The notes below the pieces were generated by a model. That model had not been told where the DNA came from and did not search any database. It saw nothing but the letters and a program-made list of their open reading frames with translations. 15,374 nt of DNA from assembly GCA_018969455.1 (NCBI GenBank), contig JAGWYI010000031.1, positions 1 to 15,374 of the forward strand. The letters run 5' to 3'. This DNA is from Bacteroidota bacterium (GTDB taxonomy: Bacteria; Bacteroidota; Bacteroidia; Chitinophagales; Saprospiraceae). The first letter of the stretch is position 1. Each line of letters begins with the position of its first letter. The position numbers were made by a program, and so were the translations under genes. Positions 12,263-15,374 of the stretch are shown here, in pieces.

Positions 12263-13903
12263 ATGGGTAAAGAATTACAATTACTCGATTACATTGTTTT
12301 CCTGACCTACTTCTGCATCGTGGCTGGTTATGGTTACTGGATTTACCGACAAAAAAAAGCGGAACACGTCAGCACAACCGATTTCTTTCTGGCTGAAGGA
12401 TCGCTCACCTGGTGGGCCATTGGCGCTTCCCTCATTGCATCCAACATCAGTGCCGAGCAATTCATCGGCATGTCGGGCTCGGGATTTGCCATGGGGCTCG
12501 CCATTGCATCCTACGAATGGATGGCTGCCGTAACCTTGCTCGTCGTGGCCGTATTTTTCCTGCCCATTTACCTGAAAAATAAGATTTACACCATGCCCCA
12601 ATTCCTGGCACAACGATACAGCCCTTTGGTGGCTACCGTTATGGCTGTTTTTTGGCTCTTGGTGTATGTTTTTGTAAACCTGACCTCTATCCTGTACCTC
12701 GGCGCCCTGGCAGTAAGCACCATTTCCGGACTGGATTTTACAACCTGCTCCATCGGTTTGTCCATTTTTGCCGTATTCATTACCCTGGGAGGCATGAAAG
12801 TAATTGGATATACCGATGTGATTCAGGTTTTGGTACTCATTTTGGGCGGACTGGCCACGACCTACCTCGCGCTCGATCTCGTAGCCCAACACTTTGGCGC
12901 GCAAGGCGCATTTGCCGGTCTGAGCAATTTGTACGAAAAAGCGGGCGATCACTTTCACATGATCCTCAATAAAGGCCAAATGATGATGCCTGATGGAAAA
13001 GGCGGACTGGAAGATGCTTACGACAAGTTGCCCGGATTGGCCGTTTTAATTGGCGCTATGTGGATTGCCAACCTCAACTACTGGGGCTTCAATCAATACA
13101 TCACCCAACGCGCCTTGGGCGCCGATTTGCCCACTGCACGCGCCGGCTTGCTCTTTGCCGCCTTCCTGAAACTCCTGATGCCCATCATCGTAGTTATTCC
13201 GGGTATCGCCGCCTACCTGCTGTATCGCGAAGGCGTATTTAATACTGAAATGCTGGATGGAACATCGGTTCGTCCCGACCGTGCCTACCCCGTTCTGCTC
13301 AATTTGCTGCCTACTGGCCTAAAAGGACTGTCTTTTGCAGCCCTGACAGCAGCCATAGTGGCCTCCCTTGCAGGCAAAGCCAACAGCATCTCCACAATTT
13401 TCACCCTCGATCTTTACAACAAATTTTTCAATAAAAACGCCAGCCAGGCAACACAGGTGCGCGTGGGCCGCATTACCATCATTGTGGCCATGGTTATCGG
13501 CGCAATCGTGGCGCCCGTTTTATCAAACTTCGGACAGGCATTTCAGTTTATTCAAGACTTTACCGGCCTGATCTCGCCAGGTGTTGTTGCCATTTTCCTG
13601 CTTGGATTCTTCTGGAAACGCGCTACTGCCAATGCGGCTTTGGTGGCTGCCATTGCAACCATCCCAACCGGACTACTGTTACAAGAAATTTTTGTAAGCA
13701 TGCCATTCCTGCATCGAATGGGTTATGTGTTCCTTGCACTCGTCGGACTGATGGTTATCGTGAGCCTGATCGATAAAAAAGGTCAGGAAAAAGTACACGG
13801 CATTGAAGTCGAAACATCCATGTTCCGCACCACACCTGCCTTTACCGTCGGAATGGTGTTGGTTTTGGGCGTCATTGCTGCGCTTTACACCATTTTCTGG
13901 TAA
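12263..13903 (+). CDS. SGLT-like sodium/solute symporter (SSS family)
   Basis: The protein has 546 residues and about 14 hydrophobic segments, matching the SSS family and especially Vibrio SGLT, a sodium/galactose cotransporter (543 residues). It should sit in the inner membrane and import a sugar with sodium. From memory of vSGLT, the shared stretches are SLIASNISAEQFIGMSGSG (56-74), ASYEWM (82-87), NYWGFNQYITQR (272-283), FAAFLKL (298-304) and GQAFQFIQDFTG (424-435). These include the equivalents of sugar-site Gln69 (Gln66), Glu88 (Glu85), Asn260 (Asn270), Trp264 (Trp274) and Lys294 (Lys303). At the sodium site, TAAIVASLAG has one of the two adjacent serines replaced (Ala367), with Ser368 kept. 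Substrate is probably a hexose but is not proved. It ends 8 bases from a convergent amidohydrolase gene. Confidence 0.93.
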   Translation: MGKELQLLDYIVFLTYFCIVAGYGYWIYRQKKAEHVSTTDFFLAEGSLTWWAIGASLIASNISAEQFIGMSGSGFAMGLAIASYEWMAAVTLLVVAVFFLPIYLKNKIYTMPQFLAQRYSPLVATVMAVFWLLVYVFVNLTSILYLGALAVSTISGLDFTTCSIGLSIFAVFITLGGMKVIGYTDVIQVLVLILGGLATTYLALDLVAQHFGAQGAFAGLSNLYEKAGDHFHMILNKGQMMMPDGKGGLEDAYDKLPGLAVLIGAMWIANLNYWGFNQYITQRALGADLPTARAGLLFAAFLKLLMPIIVVIPGIAAYLLYREGVFNTEMLDGTSVRPDRAYPVLLNLLPTGLKGLSFAALTAAIVASLAGKANSISTIFTLDLYNKFFNKNASQATQVRVGRITIIVAMVIGAIVAPVLSNFGQAFQFIQDFTGLISPGVVAIFLLGFFWKRATANAALVAAIATIPTGLLLQEIFVSMPFLHRMGYVFLALVGLMVIVSLIDKKGQEKVHGIEVETSMFRTTPAFTVGMVLVLGVIAALYTIFW

Positions 13904-13911
13904 AGCAAAGG

Positions 13912-15093
13912 CTACAACAAGCGTCGAACGCGGGTGTCGGATTTTATGCCGCCATCCGCGTTCACGTTTTCAAGCAATACTACGCCTGGCGTTTTACCAA
14001 TGGTGAAACTGCCCAAAGTGTCCGCAAAACCCAATGCCTGTGCCCCATTGAGGGTTGCCCAACGCAACATGGCTTCAAACGGAACGTAACTTTGATATCG
14101 TGAAATGGTTTTCAACTCCTCCAGTATGGAAAGTTGCCAATTAGATGTAAGACTGTCGGTTCCTATCGTAACCCTGGCATCTGAATCAAGAAACACCTGA
14201 TAATTGGGCAATCGGTTTTCAATGTATAAATTGGCGTTGGGACAAGTAGCCCAATAAGTATGCGGACTCCATGCCTGAGCCGCCAATACATCGGCTCGTG
14301 AAGTAAGCGTGTTGTGTACAAAAAGCGTCCGGTGACCCGGCGCCATGTGCTTCAACGCATAATAAATAGAAGCCTGCCCCGTTGCCTGAAAAGCATCAAG
14401 CGCAACATCGAAACTGCCATAAAAATCGATAAAATCGCCCGATTTATCCATAAAGAGCGCCATCTCAGGCGGGGTTTCCTGATTGTGTATGCTGATGGTT
14501 TGCTGCAAGGAACCATTAAATGCATTGATTTTTTCAAACAAAGAAGGGCTCACCGAATAAGGCGCGTGGGGCACCATTGATTTGGCACTTCCCGGCGCAA
14601 GTTCCAACTGATCATACACCAGCTTCCAGTCATGAAATGCCTTGTCGGCGCCGGCATCTTGCAGAAAATCAAAAAGTTCGATAAAAGTATAATAGCGCAT
14701 TTTGCCCTGTGCCTTCACCATAAATGTATCTGGTGCATTGGAAATATCGCCCAAGGCAACGATCCCGTTGTCAAGCATTTCCTGATTGGCACGTTCAATG
14801 GCCTCTGCTATCAATTCTGTCGCTACATTACGCTTGGTTACTACCTGCACAATGAAAGGAATCAATCCCGTTCCGGTATCTACCTTGCCCAGCATGTGCG
14901 ACAATTCAAGATGACAATGCGTATTGACAAATCCGGGCACCAAAGACCCTTTGTGATATTCAAGGGCGCCAAAATCCTGATTCTCCCGCTTTTCAAGCGC
15001 AAGGATCTTACCAGATTCATCTACAATTAATACGCCATTGGCTATGGCCGGACCATCTACCGGAAATATCCAGTCTGCTGTGAGTTTTCGCAT
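13912..15093 (-). CDS. Amidohydrolase, cytosolic aminohydrolase type (possible aminodeoxyfutalosine deaminase)
   Basis: The protein has 393 residues, with no signal peptide. It has the metal-dependent TIM-barrel amidohydrolase motifs: VPGFVNTHCHLELSH with His59-x-His61, VPHAPYSVSP (174-183), SIHNQET (201-207, His203 and Glu206), the FVHNTL segment (His260), CPNANLYIENRLP (284-296) and the metal Asp313 in IGTDSLTSNWQ. The N- and C-terminal parts form the small beta domain (VLIVDESGKILALEK; FTIGKTPGVVLL). This set belongs to the group containing guanine/S-adenosylhomocysteine deaminases, TrzN/AtzA-like enzymes and the aminodeoxyfutalosine deaminase of menaquinone synthesis. The HCHLELSH form is one I recall in Bacteroidota homologues, where the futalosine role is suggested; this is not demonstrated here and no other menaquinone genes are nearby. 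It probably deaminates a purine-like compound. Confidence 0.88.
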   Translation of the reverse strand: MRKLTADWIFPVDGPAIANGVLIVDESGKILALEKRENQDFGALEYHKGSLVPGFVNTHCHLELSHMLGKVDTGTGLIPFIVQVVTKRNVATELIAEAIERANQEMLDNGIVALGDISNAPDTFMVKAQGKMRYYTFIELFDFLQDAGADKAFHDWKLVYDQLELAPGSAKSMVPHAPYSVSPSLFEKINAFNGSLQQTISIHNQETPPEMALFMDKSGDFIDFYGSFDVALDAFQATGQASIYYALKHMAPGHRTLFVHNTLTSRADVLAAQAWSPHTYWATCPNANLYIENRLPNYQVFLDSDARVTIGTDSLTSNWQLSILEELKTISRYQSYVPFEAMLRWATLNGAQALGFADTLGSFTIGKTPGVVLLENVNADGGIKSDTRVRRLL

Positions 15094-15158
15094 GTAGGTA
15101 AAAATTATTTTTCGGCAAAATTTGTGAATTTATGTAAAATTGTAGCCCCTGTTTCCAA

Positions 15159-15166
15159 TAAATTTG
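15159..15166 (+). promoter_or_regulatory. Candidate -7 box for the right-edge gene
   Basis: TAAATTTG matches TAnnTTTG, 46 bases before the ATG at 15213. A TTG (15140-15142) lies upstream with a slightly short 16-base spacer. A small 5-base hairpin CGTCT/AGACG (15180-15195) is in the predicted leader. Confidence 0.4.
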
Positions 15167-15212
15167 CATTTTTTATAACCGTCTGCCAAAAGACGATTTC
15201 AATTTAGACGCC

Positions 15213-15374
15213 ATGCAATTTTCTCCTTCAGAACTCCTAAACATTGTCGAATGGAAACCATTCCGATCCGACTGGCCCATTCGCCTTCAAGAAAGCGAAG
15301 ATCAAATTGAAGCGCATTACGGAAACCTGATTCGTGCCTTTACCGATCACGAAGCCTTCGATGTGGTCATCACT
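15213..15374 (+). CDS. Unidentified protein, N-terminal 54 residues only (runs off right edge)
   Basis: ATG at 15213 opens a frame of 54 codons without a stop to the window end. It begins MQFSPSELLNIVEWKPF and continues with RLQESEDQIEAHYGNL and FTDHEAFDVVIT. There is no signal peptide or membrane segment, so a cytoplasmic protein is likely. The frame has the codon use of a real gene and is preceded by a TAnnTTTG box. It is divergent from the amidohydrolase, with 119 bases between the starts. I do not recognise the family from this fragment. Confidence 0.65.
   Translation, partial: MQFSPSELLNIVEWKPFRSDWPIRLQESEDQIEAHYGNLIRAFTDHEAFDVVIT

Noticed and set aside
12281..12979. A 232-residue frame antisense to the symporter
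   Set aside because: Gly-, Gln- and Asn-rich shadow sequence without motifs, opposite a certain gene.
1..15374. CRISPR arrays, insertion sequences, integrases, phage genes, origin or dif site
   Set aside because: No regularly spaced direct repeats, transposase or integrase motifs, or clustered DnaA boxes were seen on either strand.

Overview
The window looks like ordinary chromosome of a Bacteroidota bacterium, most likely of the Saprospiria/Chitinophagia type. The evidence is two proteins with a C-terminal type IX secretion (T9SS) sorting domain, start sites with no convincing Shine-Dalgarno sequences but A/T-rich leaders, several TAnnTTTG-like -7 boxes, and typical Bacteroidota core genes (rsmG, folA, htpG, an SGLT-type symporter). 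Species-level placement is not possible from the sequence alone.

Layout. (1) 2-3855, plus strand: a tight five-gene run with gaps of 1-18 bases: the end of a membrane-anchored TPR-like protein, rsmG (16S rRNA methyltransferase), folA (dihydrofolate reductase), an exported S41 peptidase and a small conserved protein of unknown function. (2) 3866-6563, minus strand: a patch that is A/T-rich except for the 3' part of its first gene. It holds a beta-propeller-like T9SS cargo protein, a short ORF with a T9SS sorting domain but no signal peptide, and a lipoprotein. (3) 6835-9505, plus strand: a cyclophilin-like lipoprotein that has lost its catalytic residues, a fusion of an HD phosphohydrolase domain to a Pycsar-type membrane effector domain (PycTM/DUF5706), and a polyprenol-phosphate mannose synthase-like GT2 enzyme. 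(4) 9506-10009: a 504-base gap with a strong hairpin and a terminator-like element. (5) htpG (Hsp90), then a terminator, then tRNA-Cys(GCA) on the minus strand with its own terminator and a candidate promoter. (6) An SGLT-like sodium/solute symporter, convergent with an amidohydrolase of the aminohydrolase (SsnA/TrzN/futalosine deaminase) type. A divergent partial gene runs off the right edge.

The item most worth a second look is the HD-PycTM fusion at 7500-8741. It carries the hallmark segment of the Pycsar antiphage effector joined to a nucleotide-phosphohydrolase fold, with no cyclase gene in the window. Secondary points are the catalytically degenerate cyclophilin, the orphan T9SS sorting-domain ORF whose terminator overlaps its last codons, and the structured 9679-9773 segment. 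No CRISPR array, insertion sequence, integrase, phage gene or rRNA is visible.
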